Of a stretch of DNA of 64,000 nucleotides, positions 32,065-41,201 are shown piece by piece. Within the stretch, counting starts at the first letter, position 1; each line of letters begins with the position of its first letter. The translations under genes and the position numbers were made by a program. The DNA comes from Clostridia bacterium (GTDB lineage Bacteria > Bacillota > Clostridia > Oscillospirales > Acutalibacteraceae), in the NCBI GenBank assembly GCA_017625095.1, contig JAGALQ010000020.1, positions 62,001 to 126,000 of the forward strand, in the 5' to 3' direction. The notes beneath the pieces are model-generated. The model was not told the origin of the DNA and did not search any database. It was given only the letters and a program-made list of their open reading frames with translations.

Positions 32065-32370
32065 TTATATTCTGTGACCGTCTTTGAGCTTAATCTTGCC
32101 GATAAACGGAATTTTAATAATGCCTGTGAATGAATCATCATCGAAATCAATATCAAGTTGAGCATCTTTACCGAGCATTGCAATACTGACAACCGCTGTA
32201 AGATTATCGTCTGTGACCTCAATTGACTTTATTGTGTACTCGGGAATATCAACACCGGGAAGATCAAGTTCAAAACCGTATGAACCGTCCTTTTCGAAAA
32301 TGTTGACAATTACTTCGCCACGGAAGAACATTGAATCAACCGTGCAAGCCCATTTTCCGAGACCTATCAT
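32065..32370 (-). CDS. uncharacterised 101-residue protein
   Basis: I do not recognise a family. The protein is acidic and strand-rich, with alternating hydrophobic residues: GEVIVNIFEKDG, YGFELDLPG, IKSIEVTDDNLTAVVSIAML, DIDFDDDSFTG, IIKIPFIGKIKL. This suggests a small beta-barrel or sandwich, perhaps lipid-binding. The ATG at 32370 has GGAGG 7 bases upstream; the open frame extends to 32508 but that part has no start support and lies in the promoter region. Own promoter and terminator make it a single-gene unit. Confidence 0.65.
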   Translation of the reverse strand: MIGLGKWACTVDSMFFRGEVIVNIFEKDGSYGFELDLPGVDIPEYTIKSIEVTDDNLTAVVSIAMLGKDAQLDIDFDDDSFTGIIKIPFIGKIKLKDGHRI

Positions 32371-32412
32371 AACAAAACCTCCATTATCATTTGAAAATTT
32401 ATCTGTGTAAAA

Positions 32413-32441
32413 ATAATAGCAATTCCGTATGTGTTTGTCAA
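32413..32441 (-). promoter_or_regulatory. sigma-A promoter of the 101-residue protein gene
   Basis: A perfect TTGACA (32441-32436), a 17-base spacer and TATTAT (32418-32413) on the minus strand, 43 bases before the ATG. Confidence 0.75.
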
Positions 32442-32497
32442 CCACTGCACTCCGCCCGCAATTAACGGTAATCGTGTTTTTTGTAATATTATTGATG

Positions 32498-32526
32498 TTG
32501 ACAACCATTAACTTAAGCTATATACT
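32498..32526 (+). promoter_or_regulatory. sigma-A promoter of the capD-like gene and following cluster
   Basis: A perfect TTGACA (32498-32503), a 17-base spacer and TATACT (32521-32526) precede the TTG start at 32580. Confidence 0.75.
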
Positions 32527-32579
32527 ATAATAGCATTATAATAAGTATTTCTAAATTTAAAGAGAAAGGTGGAAAAGTT

Positions 32580-34496
32580 TTGAATAATTCGTTCCTATCA
32601 GATACATCACGTGGTGAAATATCTTCTTTTCTCGCTATAGCTATACGAAAAATCGGTGTCGCATTCCTTGACGCACTGGCAGTAAACTTTGCGTTTGTCT
32701 TCTCATCTTTTCTCCTCAACAATATGCGCGCGCTCTCACCCGAGCACATAAACACGCTGATAGGCCGCTCAGTTTACACAACCATAATCTTTATCCTTGT
32801 ATACTTTTTCTTCGGTCTTTACAACAGCCTTTGGGAGTATGCCGGTCTTCACGAAATGATGCGTTGCGCCGTAGCAGGCGTAATAGCTACCCTGTTGAAC
32901 ATTGGAGCTGACGAAATCTGTGCCCGCCTTCTCCTCTTCCATGTGGATTTATTCCGTGTTGAACGACTGAATATCAGCGTATACTTCTCCGCAATGCTTC
33001 TCATAATCGCCCTGAGCGGCGGCGTACGTCTGATTTACCGCGCAATAAGGCGCACAAAAAAAGCTCATTCGGCAGGTGCACGCAGAGGTGGCGGTAAGCG
33101 CGTTATGATTATCGGCGCAGGCGATATGGGACTTACAATACTTAAAGAACTTGAAACAACGGCATTCTCAATCTGCAAACCCGTTGTTTTTGTTGACGAT
33201 AACAAGCTCAAATTGGGCAGACGTGTTGAAGGTGTCCCCATCAAAGGCGGCTGTGAAAAGATTCCTGAGCTTGCACAAAAATACAAAGTTGATGAAATAA
33301 TTTACGCAATCCCCTCAGCAACACCTCAGCGCAGAAGTGAAATCCTCAAGCTCGCAATACAGACGGGCTGTTCCATGAAAACCTCACTTTCGCTTCAGGA
33401 AATAACGGAAAAAAATGTTTCCGAACCCACAATCCGCAACGTTGAAATCACAGACCTTCTTGCAAGGCCTGAAGTTTCACTCAACACGGATATATGCTCA
33501 TATCTCAAAGACCAGACAATTGTCGTCACGGGCGGAGGCGGTTCAATCGGCTCCGAAATCTGCACCCAGGTTGCACGTTACAAGCCTGCAAAGGTTGTTA
33601 TATTTGACAATTACGAAAACAACGCATTCATTCTCAAAAACAAACTTGACCGCAAGTATCAGGGCAAGGTTCAGTTCTTCATACGTATCGGCTCCGTCCA
33701 GGATCCGGAAAGACTTGACGAGGTTCTTTACGAATTCAAGCCCTCCGTTATATTCCACGCAGCCGCTCACAAGCACGTTCCGCTGATGGAGGAAAGTCCC
33801 TGCGAGGCTGTCAAAAACAACATATTCGGTACATACAACACAGCAAAGGCAGCTGTTGACCACAACGTCAGCAAGTTTGTCATTCTCTCAACAGATAAAG
33901 CTGTCAATCCGACAAATGTTATGGGTGCAACAAAGCGTGTAACCGAACTGATCATCCAGTATTTTGAGCGTATGAATACCGGCACACATTTTGCCGCTGT
34001 GCGTTTCGGTAACGTCCTCGGCTCCAACGGCAGCGTTATTCCGATTTTTAAGGAGCAGATTGCTGCAGGCGGTCCCGTTACCATCACACATAAGAATATC
34101 ACACGCTACTTTATGACCATTCCCGAGGCTGCACAGCTTGTCGTTCAGGCAGGCGGCATTGCCAATGGCGGCGAAATTTTCGTGCTCGATATGGGCGAAC
34201 CGGTCAGCATCACTTCACTCGCAGAAAAGCTTATCACCCTTTCGGGTTACAAGCCGTATGAAGATATCAAAATTGAATTCACGGGCCTGCGTCCCGGTGA
34301 AAAGCTCTACGAAGAGCTGACCCTTGCAGAGGAAGAGAGCGAAATGCAGCTCACCGCAAACGATAAGATTTTTGTTCTTCCTCCCGTAGACTTCAGCAGC
34401 GAAAAGCTTGAAGAAGGCCTTGAAAAGCTCAAAAACGCAAACAGACACAATGTACGCGACCTTCTGCTTCAGCTTGTTCCCAATTTCAAAAACTGA
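32580..34496 (+). CDS. CapD/FlaA1-type nucleotide-sugar 4,6-dehydratase, membrane-bound
   Basis: 638 residues. Four hydrophobic segments lie in the first 150 residues. A first Rossmann-like domain follows (IIGAGDMGLTILKEL), then the catalytic SDR domain with VTGGGGSIGSE. The active-site region reads LSTDKAVNPTNVMGATKR, in which the usual Tyr-xxx-Lys is replaced by Met-Gly-Ala-Thr-Lys as in the long PglF/WbpM class. These enzymes convert UDP-GlcNAc to a 4-keto-6-deoxy sugar for surface glycans. TTG start with AAAGGTGG upstream. It is first in a long same-strand cluster. Confidence 0.9.
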   Translation: MNNSFLSDTSRGEISSFLAIAIRKIGVAFLDALAVNFAFVFSSFLLNNMRALSPEHINTLIGRSVYTTIIFILVYFFFGLYNSLWEYAGLHEMMRCAVAGVIATLLNIGADEICARLLLFHVDLFRVERLNISVYFSAMLLIIALSGGVRLIYRAIRRTKKAHSAGARRGGGKRVMIIGAGDMGLTILKELETTAFSICKPVVFVDDNKLKLGRRVEGVPIKGGCEKIPELAQKYKVDEIIYAIPSATPQRRSEILKLAIQTGCSMKTSLSLQEITEKNVSEPTIRNVEITDLLARPEVSLNTDICSYLKDQTIVVTGGGGSIGSEICTQVARYKPAKVVIFDNYENNAFILKNKLDRKYQGKVQFFIRIGSVQDPERLDEVLYEFKPSVIFHAAAHKHVPLMEESPCEAVKNNIFGTYNTAKAAVDHNVSKFVILSTDKAVNPTNVMGATKRVTELIIQYFERMNTGTHFAAVRFGNVLGSNGSVIPIFKEQIAAGGPVTITHKNITRYFMTIPEAAQLVVQAGGIANGGEIFVLDMGEPVSITSLAEKLITLSGYKPYEDIKIEFTGLRPGEKLYEELTLAEEESEMQLTANDKIFVLPPVDFSSEKLEEGLEKLKNANRHNVRDLLLQLVPNFKN

Positions 34497-34526
34497 CAAA
34501 TTTTTCGCACCTCAGGAGGGTAAACT

Positions 34527-35429
34527 ATGATTTACAAAGAATGGATGAAATACATCAAAGATGACGTAAAGCTCACCGAGGTTGTTATGCCCGGCACACA
34601 CAACGCCGGCAGCTACGGTATGACTGCGCTCGGCTGCTGTCAGGACGGCACGTTTTATTCGCAGTTCGCTCACGGCGTGCGCCATTTCTGCATCCGCTAC
34701 TGCGGCGATAAAAAGAAGGGCATTGTGCTCAGCCACGGTCTTGCAAAGGGCGCTCCGCTTGCAGAAGGATTTGAAAGCATGAGAAGAATGATTGACGAAA
34801 ACGAGAGCGAGTTTTTCATCTTCGATATGCGTGAATACTACAACCAGAAAATCGGACCCTTCAGCTTCTCATACCCTGTTGACGATGCTGAAGTAGTCAA
34901 GCTTATTGAAGAATATCTCGCCCCTGAAAAATATGCATACACCGATTTTGAACACGTAAGCGACATCACCTTCGGCGACATCCGTAAATCCGGCAAGCGT
35001 TACCTCATCATTAATTACCGCAACGCTTATCAGCCGTGGTGCCGCGAGGTCGAGCATATTCTGCCGTGGAGTGCCGAGCTTCACGCCAAAAAGCCTGAGG
35101 TATTTGCATCAGAAGTGCTTATGCATTTCAACAACGAGCAGACAAACGGAATTTACTGGTTCCAGACTCAGCTCACACCGGCACTCGATGCAAAGGGTGG
35201 TCTCAGAACACCGAGAGCACTTGAGAAAGCGCTTCTCCCCTACTATCAGAGCATTATCGACGCAATTGCATCAAACAAATTTTACCTCGACAGTGCAAAC
35301 GTTATCTCGGGTGACTTTATGACGTGGAATTATTCAAAATGCCGCGAAATCATAAAACTCAACCTGCTTAAAGACACCGTAAAGGAAGAATACCGCGAAA
35401 AATTCGAAAAGGAACTGAATAAAAAATGA
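34527..35429 (+). CDS. PI-PLC X-domain-like phosphodiesterase
   Basis: 300 residues. The two catalytic histidines of phosphatidylinositol-specific phospholipase C are present: H25 in MPGTHNAGSYG and H70 in VLSHGL. R57 and several Asp/Glu in FFIFDMREYY complete the pocket. Bacterial PI-PLCs are usually secreted, but no signal peptide is seen here, so a cytoplasmic role on inositol- or glycerol-phosphodiester compounds is inferred. AGGAGGG lies 7 bases before the ATG. Its last bases overlap the PfkB gene (ATGA), so the two are coupled. Confidence 0.85.
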   Translation: MIYKEWMKYIKDDVKLTEVVMPGTHNAGSYGMTALGCCQDGTFYSQFAHGVRHFCIRYCGDKKKGIVLSHGLAKGAPLAEGFESMRRMIDENESEFFIFDMREYYNQKIGPFSFSYPVDDAEVVKLIEEYLAPEKYAYTDFEHVSDITFGDIRKSGKRYLIINYRNAYQPWCREVEHILPWSAELHAKKPEVFASEVLMHFNNEQTNGIYWFQTQLTPALDAKGGLRTPRALEKALLPYYQSIIDAIASNKFYLDSANVISGDFMTWNYSKCREIIKLNLLKDTVKEEYREKFEKELNKK

Positions 35430-36316
35430 GTTACAGATCAATCATAATCGGACACATCACAAACGACATCAACACCGACTGTGAAGGCAACACCGAGGAA
35501 ATGGCAGGCGGCGCAATACTTTACTGCACTGCTGCCGCAACCGCACTCGGTCACGAGGTTGCCGCCGTAACAAAGCTCCCTGTTACAGAAAGAGCAAGGG
35601 TGCTTGAACTCAATATCGAGCCTGACAACATCTTCTGCACAGAAGGTGAAGCAGCCTGCGATATGGTCAACACCTATCTCACACCAGATAAAGAGCGCCG
35701 CAACAGCGTTTGCGAGAGCGCAGGCACACCGTTCACCGCAGAGGATATTCCCGACGAAGAAACAGACGTTATCCATTTTGCAGGCCTTGTATACGGCGAT
35801 TTTGACAGCGATATGATAATTGCCGCTTCCGAGCAGGCTGCAGTTGCCGTTGACCTTCAGGGCTTCCTTCGCCACGTCAAGGATGACGGCACAATGGAGC
35901 TGAGAGACTGGGAGGAAAAAGAGGATATCATCCCATATATCACCTACCTCAAAGCCGATGCCGCAGAGGCTGAAATCCTCACAGGCACATCCGACAGACG
36001 TGAAGCTGCAAAAATTATGTATGAGTGGGGCGCAGACGAAATTGTAATCACCCACAACACAGAAGTGCTCGTCTTCGACGGCGATGATTTTTACACCTGC
36101 CCCATCCGTTCACGCAACTTAAGCGGCAGAACAGGCAGAGGCGACACAACTTTTGCTTCTTACGTGTGCGAAAGACAGGATTTTGAAATTGACGAAGCTC
36201 TTCTTCTTGCAACGGCAACTGTTTCACTCAAAATGGAAACACCCGGCCCCTTCAACGGCACAAGAGAAGACGTAAAGGACTATATCAACGAGTTTTACCG
36301 TGACTGCATCGACTGA
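35426..36316 (+). CDS. PfkB-family carbohydrate kinase
   Basis: 296 residues. The ribokinase-like C-terminal signature is GRTGRGD (234-240), with catalytic base D240 and the following TTFASYV. An AGGA segment (27-30) marks the N-terminal substrate loop. The first glycine of the usual DTxGAGD is kept but Asp-Thr and Ala are changed to Gly-Arg-Thr and Arg. The substrate is unknown; ribokinase-like enzymes phosphorylate sugars, nucleosides or inositol. The gene overlaps the PI-PLC-like gene and is followed by a Gfo/Idh dehydrogenase, which fits a small catabolic or salvage pathway. Confidence 0.83.
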   Translation: MSYRSIIIGHITNDINTDCEGNTEEMAGGAILYCTAAATALGHEVAAVTKLPVTERARVLELNIEPDNIFCTEGEAACDMVNTYLTPDKERRNSVCESAGTPFTAEDIPDEETDVIHFAGLVYGDFDSDMIIAASEQAAVAVDLQGFLRHVKDDGTMELRDWEEKEDIIPYITYLKADAAEAEILTGTSDRREAAKIMYEWGADEIVITHNTEVLVFDGDDFYTCPIRSRNLSGRTGRGDTTFASYVCERQDFEIDEALLLATATVSLKMETPGPFNGTREDVKDYINEFYRDCID

Positions 36317-36334
36317 ATAAAGGACTGAAAAGAA

Positions 36335-37318
36335 ATGAAATATGCTGTTATCGGCACAAGCTGGATAACCGAAGAATTTATAATGGGTGCTTCGCTTGTC
36401 GAAGGGCTTGAGCTTTTCGGAGTATGCTCACGCAGCTATTCCAAGGGCAAGGCACTTGCCGAAAAATTCGGCGCACCCCGTGTTTTTATCGACCTGCACG
36501 ACCTTGCACGCTGTGCAGACGTTGAGGCGGTATATGTTGCCAGCCCCAACTCACTGCACTATGAGCAGTGCAAGCTGCTGCTTGAGGCGGAAAAGCACGT
36601 AATATGCGAAAAGCCGATTACGGTCACACCTGCCGAGTTGAAAGAGCTTCAGACACTTGCCGAAGAAAAGGGCAAGGTTTATATGGAAGCGATAATGTAT
36701 ATGCACAGCCCCGTAAGACCTAAGCTGAAAGCTTCGCTTCAGGCTCTGGGCAACATCACGGCGGCGCACTTTGATTTTTCACAGCTTTCGTCCAAATATC
36801 CCGCATACAAAAACGGTGAAAACCCGAACATCTTTAATCCCAAATTTGCAACGGGGTGCCTGATGGACCTGGGCATTTACTGCATCTACCCCGCACTCGA
36901 CCTTTTCGGTGCACCGAAAAACGTTATCAGCACCGCAAGGTTTCTTGAAAGCGGAGCTGACAGCGGCGGCACAACCGTTTTTGAATACGACAATATGCTG
37001 CTGACAATGACCTGGTCAAAGGTCGCGCAGGATTTCTGCGGCAGTGAAATTCTCGGCGATGAAGGCACGGTCACAATCGGCTCTATATCCCAGCTCAACC
37101 ACATCTCATTCTGCCGCAAAGGCAGCGACCCGATGGAGGTTGTAGGTGAAACGGAAAAGCACGTGATTATGTCGCACGAGGCCAAGGCTTTCTACGACTT
37201 TGCAACCGACCCCGAAGCCAATGCCGAAAGATACAAAGAATCAAGCCGTATGGCACTTGCGGTAAGCACTGTGATGGAACAGATAAGAAAACAGACAGGA
37301 ATTAAATTTGACATATAA
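36335..37318 (+). CDS. Gfo/Idh/MocA-family oxidoreductase
   Basis: 327 residues. The N-terminal NAD(P)-binding fold starts AVIGTSWITEEFI and lacks the exact GxGxxG, reading G-T-S-W-I. The family EKP motif is present (CEKPITVTP), and the GCLMDLGIYCIYP segment supplies the catalytic Asp and His/Tyr region of the C-terminal domain. Members oxidise or reduce sugars, inositols or bile pigments. Position after PfkB and before a lipid-sugar transferase suggests sugar or inositol chemistry. The start has AAAGGA-type spacing from the stop 18 bases upstream. Confidence 0.88.
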   Translation: MKYAVIGTSWITEEFIMGASLVEGLELFGVCSRSYSKGKALAEKFGAPRVFIDLHDLARCADVEAVYVASPNSLHYEQCKLLLEAEKHVICEKPITVTPAELKELQTLAEEKGKVYMEAIMYMHSPVRPKLKASLQALGNITAAHFDFSQLSSKYPAYKNGENPNIFNPKFATGCLMDLGIYCIYPALDLFGAPKNVISTARFLESGADSGGTTVFEYDNMLLTMTWSKVAQDFCGSEILGDEGTVTIGSISQLNHISFCRKGSDPMEVVGETEKHVIMSHEAKAFYDFATDPEANAERYKESSRMALAVSTVMEQIRKQTGIKFDI

Positions 37319-37338
37319 ATCAAAGGACAGTGAGTAAA

Positions 37339-38283
37339 ATGAAATTATCCCTTGTTGTACCGTGTTACAACGAAGAACAGAACGTCGCTCTTTTCTACAG
37401 GGCGGCAACAAACGTGTTTGATGCCGAGGGCTACGATTACGAGCTTGTTTTTGTAAACGACGGCTCGGCAGACAACACGCTCGGTGAGCTCAAAAAGCTC
37501 CACGCCGAATCGGAGCATAATATCCGCATTATCAGCTTCTCACGCAATTTCGGCAAAGAGGCTGCAATGTATGCAGGCATTGAGCACGCAAAGGGCGAGC
37601 TTGTGTGCCTGATTGATGCTGACCTTCAGCAGCGACCCGAAGTTGTTGCATATATGGTAAAAAGGCTTGATGAGGTGCCCGAGCTTGACTGTGTTGCGGC
37701 ATACCAGCACGAGCGTCGCGAAAGCGGCACACTCTCATTCTTCAAAAAGAGTTTCTACAACCTTATCAACTCCGTATCTGACACAAAATTTGTGCAGGGC
37801 GCAAGCGATTTCCGCACGTTCCGCAGAAGCGTTGCCGAATCGGTGCTTTCAATGGGCGAATATCACCGTTTCTCAAAAGGCATACTCTCCTGGGTCGGCT
37901 TCAATACAGAGTACATCCCCTACGATGTTCAGGACCGTGTAGCCGGCGAAAGCAAATGGTCTTTCAAAAAGCTGTTCAAGTATGCCATCGACGGCATAAT
38001 CGCATTCTCAACCGCACCGCTTGCTATTCCGCTTGTGCTCGGCATTGCGCTGTGCGCATTTTCGGTTATATATCTTCTTGCGACTCTTTTCTGGTGCGCT
38101 GTCAGCTACTACACCACCTTCACAATCGGTCTGCTGCTTGTTTTCCTTGTTATGTTAATCGGCGGACTTCAGCTGCTCGGAATCGGAATTGTCGGCAAAT
38201 ACATTGCAAAGATATATGAGCAGAGCAAAAACAGACCGATATACATTGCAAAAGAAATTATTGAACCGAAAAATGAAGAATAA
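37339..38283 (+). CDS. GT2 polyprenyl/dolichyl-phosphate-sugar synthase, GtrB/ArnC-like
   Basis: 314 residues. GT2 domain with VVPCYNEEQNV, VFVNDGSADNT and the DxD-type IDADLQQRPE, then two C-terminal membrane helices (about 232-255 and 262-290). This layout is that of enzymes which load a sugar onto undecaprenyl phosphate for surface glycan decoration. I prefer the ATG at 37339; the in-frame GTG at 37330 is only 2 bases from the AAAGGA site. Its end overlaps the start of the queG-like gene by 11 bases. Confidence 0.9.
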   Translation: MKLSLVVPCYNEEQNVALFYRAATNVFDAEGYDYELVFVNDGSADNTLGELKKLHAESEHNIRIISFSRNFGKEAAMYAGIEHAKGELVCLIDADLQQRPEVVAYMVKRLDEVPELDCVAAYQHERRESGTLSFFKKSFYNLINSVSDTKFVQGASDFRTFRRSVAESVLSMGEYHRFSKGILSWVGFNTEYIPYDVQDRVAGESKWSFKKLFKYAIDGIIAFSTAPLAIPLVLGIALCAFSVIYLLATLFWCAVSYYTTFTIGLLLVFLVMLIGGLQLLGIGIVGKYIAKIYEQSKNRPIYIAKEIIEPKNEE

Positions 38284-39172
38284 ATACGATCAGATTATTT
38301 CCGCTGCGCTGTCAGATCACGGCGCACAGTGGCAAAGCATCTGTGTTGACGGCATCACTTACACCGTGTTTGCCCTGCCCTACACTCAGCTTGAGCTGCC
38401 GCCCGAGGGCTATGCCTTTGTCGACAGCTATTATGTGGCATCAAACAAGGCTTACTTTCTACGCAAAAAGCTGTGCAACGAGCTGACTCAGGCAGGTTTT
38501 GAAACAGCTGAATGCACCTTACCTTACAAGAATATCGCCTATTATTCGGGGCTTGGTGTTTCACTTAAAAGCACGCTGATTGCAAACGAAACCTTCGGCA
38601 CGCGCATGGCGCTCGAAATTGTCGGCGTCAGCGGTGTTTTTGCGAGAGAAGTAAGTTTGTCCGAGGTTATAAAAAAGCCCGATATAAGCGAAATTTGCCG
38701 ACACTGCGGCATATGCGAAAAGCTCTGCCCCAATGCCTGTATAAGCGACGGCGCTTTTATAAGAGAAAGGTGTATAAGAAGCTTTCAGGAGGCATCGGAC
38801 TTTCCCGACGAGGCAAGCGCACAGAGCATCGGCACACAGCTGTGGGGCTGTGACATCTGCCAGCGCCACTGCCCGTTCAACAAACATCTGACAGCAAGAG
38901 AAATGACCGCTGAAGAAAAAGAACTTTTCAGCTTTGACAATCTTTTTTCTGCTTTTTCATCGGGCAAAAAGGGGTGTGAACCCTACAGAGATATTCTGGG
39001 CGGCAACTATCTGCGCCCCGCAAAACTGACAGCACTTACACTCAACGTAATTGCAAACAGCTCAAATCCCGAAAAGTACATAAAATATGCCGAGGCATCA
39101 GCTCAGCACAACGACATCAGAGTGCAAAACGCTGCCCACAGGCTGCTCAATATAATAAACAAACGGAGTTGA
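38273..39172 (+). CDS. epoxyqueuosine reductase QueG-like iron-sulfur protein
   Basis: 299 residues. Two [4Fe-4S] motifs, CRHCGICEKLCPNAC and CDICQRHCPFN, stand in the second half. An aspartate-less N-terminal DUF1730-like part (about 60-170) and a short HEAT-like helical tail (NAAHRLLNI) fit QueG, the cobalamin-dependent enzyme that makes queuosine in tRNA. The protein is shorter than typical QueG (about 340-390). No other que gene is nearby, so an assignment to a related corrinoid reductase is possible. It overlaps the GT2 gene and ends just before the GH98-like gene. Confidence 0.75.
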   Translation: MKNKYDQIISAALSDHGAQWQSICVDGITYTVFALPYTQLELPPEGYAFVDSYYVASNKAYFLRKKLCNELTQAGFETAECTLPYKNIAYYSGLGVSLKSTLIANETFGTRMALEIVGVSGVFAREVSLSEVIKKPDISEICRHCGICEKLCPNACISDGAFIRERCIRSFQEASDFPDEASAQSIGTQLWGCDICQRHCPFNKHLTAREMTAEEKELFSFDNLFSAFSSGKKGCEPYRDILGGNYLRPAKLTALTLNVIANSSNPEKYIKYAEASAQHNDIRVQNAAHRLLNIINKRS

Positions 39173-39180
39173 CAGAGCTT

Positions 39181-41124
39181 ATGAAAAAAAGAGTTTTAAG
39201 CATTGTACTGTGTCTGATAATGATCTTCGGCGCAACAGCTTTGCCCGTATCCTCAGCAGAAACTGCAGGTGCTGAATATACTGCGTTACCTGAACTTAAA
39301 CCTACACAGACCCAAATCCGCACACGCAAGCAGGTTGACGGACTCAGACTTTATGTTGACGAGGAAAACCCGCTGTTTATGATAAGAAACTGTCCGATAT
39401 GGGGCGGACCGCAAACAGGCGAAGCCTTTGCAGAATACGCAATCAAGACTTACTATGCACTGCCCGAAGATTTAAGAAATTTTGCAGTAATTTACATAGA
39501 CGAGGGCACAACCGATATGACCCCTGCAAGACAGCTCGAATTCTGGGACGAGCTGCTCACCGTAACTGACGCTGCAGGCGTGCCGATTGTCTGTCAGTCG
39601 GAATGCTTCTGCACCAACAAAACACGTGACCCCTTCACTCAGGAGGAGCTTTCAGCCGTATTCAAGGAGCATCCCTCACTTATGGGCTTTGTTCAGGTTG
39701 AGCTTTCAACAAATGGTGTCACAAATGAAAAGCTCGCCTACGATGAGGTTACCGATGACCAGGGCGTTAACAAAAACATTCTCAGGCGTATGAAATCCTG
39801 CATAAAAGCCTGCGCCGAAAACGGAGGCCTTTTCATCTGGCAGGATATGGAATACATCTATCACAAAAAAGCCAACTACGTAAACCAGATTCTCAAGGAC
39901 AGAGAGCTTTATGACCTGCTCAAGGCAAACACCGAAAACATAGTTATTATGGACAAGCACAACGGTCACGGCAGACACTTTGCAAGCCAGTCAAACATTC
40001 TCGGCTGCTGGCTTGACGATGTTTGCGGCAACTGGGGTGTAAACCTTGAAAATTTCCTATGGTATGAAGAGGGCTTCATCGATTACGATGACCCGGGTGT
40101 TGCACCTAACGAGCCTCATCCCTTTGTCACCGCAAAATATCCGCCCGCACTTTTCGGCATTGATATGATTGCCGACCTTGTCGGCGGTGCAACTGTTTAT
40201 GCGATCGAGGGTACTCTGAGCAGAGGCGGTCTTTATCACTTTGTAAACGGCGAGGTAATCCTCACCCCCACCTTCTATGAGGTGCTTTACCCGATATATC
40301 AGCTCATTCTGGGCGGCGCCGTGCCCGACAAGGATGAGGTAAAGTCAAACATCAAGGTAGCATACAAAATGTCCAACCCGAGAGCGTATGCACTCAGCGG
40401 TAACGATGCGCATATTCTGCAGGGACTTTACTGCGATACGTTCACATTCTTCCAGGAGAAATTTGAAAACATCTACTTTGACTGCACAAAAACCTGGGTA
40501 CCCTCAACGGCAAGGTATTACATTGTGCCCATTCTGCCGATTTATTCCGATGCACAGCAGGTTTTGCCCGACAGCAAAATCCTCAACGACTGGTCTTACT
40601 TCTTCAATCTTCTGTTTATAAACCCGATTAAGACGAAATTCTTCAACAGCTACTACGAAGAAAAATACGAGGGCAACGGCGTGCTGTTTGATATTAACGA
40701 TCTTGTCTACGTATTCAACAGCAACGAAAACAAGACAATTGACAGCGAGCAGAGCGTCAGCTACAATCTCAACAGCGGCAAAAAACTCAGCACAACCTTT
40801 GTTGCCCACACTTATGCGGTATTCAACGAGGATGACGGAAAGATCGACATTGACCTTTGCAACCTCAGACTTGATGCAGATGATATCTGCAATTTCCGCG
40901 AGGATGAAAACCAGTTTATGATCTCCTATGCACAGGGCGGCAAGCGTAATAACCCCAGAGATTTCAGAGAATCCGTAATTGAGATTTCGGGCTTTGAAAC
41001 CGAGCCGACGGTAACAGCCGCAGGCGCTAACGGCGCAAAGATGAAAACCGTATGGAATGAAGGCACAAAAACGCTTACCGTTTCTGTCATCTCAAACGGC
41101 GAAACAAGAATCACGGTAGAATAA
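39181..41124 (+). CDS. secreted glycosidase-like protein, GH98-like
   Basis: 647 residues with a signal peptide (about 1-28: basic start, VLSIVLCLIMIFGATAL core, cleavage near SSA-ET). The centre resembles GH98 endo-beta-galactosidases: FMIRNCPIW, LPEDLRNFAVIYID, FKEHPSLMGFVQVE, FIWQDMEY, and SNILGCWLDDVCGNWGV. Known GH98 enzymes release blood-group A/B or related glycans. A beta-rich C-terminal part (about 400-647) may bind sugar. Candidate acids are E in QVELS and D/E of the WQDMEY strand. I cannot exclude another family. ATG 39181 is chosen over an in-frame TTG at 39169, which would add four residues. A terminator follows. Confidence 0.55.
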   Translation: MKKRVLSIVLCLIMIFGATALPVSSAETAGAEYTALPELKPTQTQIRTRKQVDGLRLYVDEENPLFMIRNCPIWGGPQTGEAFAEYAIKTYYALPEDLRNFAVIYIDEGTTDMTPARQLEFWDELLTVTDAAGVPIVCQSECFCTNKTRDPFTQEELSAVFKEHPSLMGFVQVELSTNGVTNEKLAYDEVTDDQGVNKNILRRMKSCIKACAENGGLFIWQDMEYIYHKKANYVNQILKDRELYDLLKANTENIVIMDKHNGHGRHFASQSNILGCWLDDVCGNWGVNLENFLWYEEGFIDYDDPGVAPNEPHPFVTAKYPPALFGIDMIADLVGGATVYAIEGTLSRGGLYHFVNGEVILTPTFYEVLYPIYQLILGGAVPDKDEVKSNIKVAYKMSNPRAYALSGNDAHILQGLYCDTFTFFQEKFENIYFDCTKTWVPSTARYYIVPILPIYSDAQQVLPDSKILNDWSYFFNLLFINPIKTKFFNSYYEEKYEGNGVLFDINDLVYVFNSNENKTIDSEQSVSYNLNSGKKLSTTFVAHTYAVFNEDDGKIDIDLCNLRLDADDICNFREDENQFMISYAQGGKRNNPRDFRESVIEISGFETEPTVTAAGANGAKMKTVWNEGTKTLTVSVISNGETRITVE

Positions 41125-41130
41125 AAAAAG

Positions 41131-41166
41131 AAAAGCAGCTGAACAAGTTTTTTCAGCTGCTTTTTT
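41131..41166 (+). terminator. intrinsic terminator of the GH98-like gene
   Basis: AAAAGCAGCTGAA pairs with TTCAGCTGCTTTT across a short loop, followed by T residues, 6 bases after the stop codon. Confidence 0.85.
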
Positions 41167-41169
41167 ATT

Positions 41170-41195
41170 GCGGACGCCCAATGGGCGCCCCTACA
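41170..41195. repeat. GCGGACGCCC hairpin repeat
   Basis: GCGGACGCCC-AAT-GGGCGCCCC followed by TACA. A related hairpin at 63561 reads GCGGACGGCC-AAT-GGCCGCCCC followed by AACA, with a compensating base-pair change. Confidence 0.65.
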
Positions 41196-41201
41196 TTTTC
41201 A

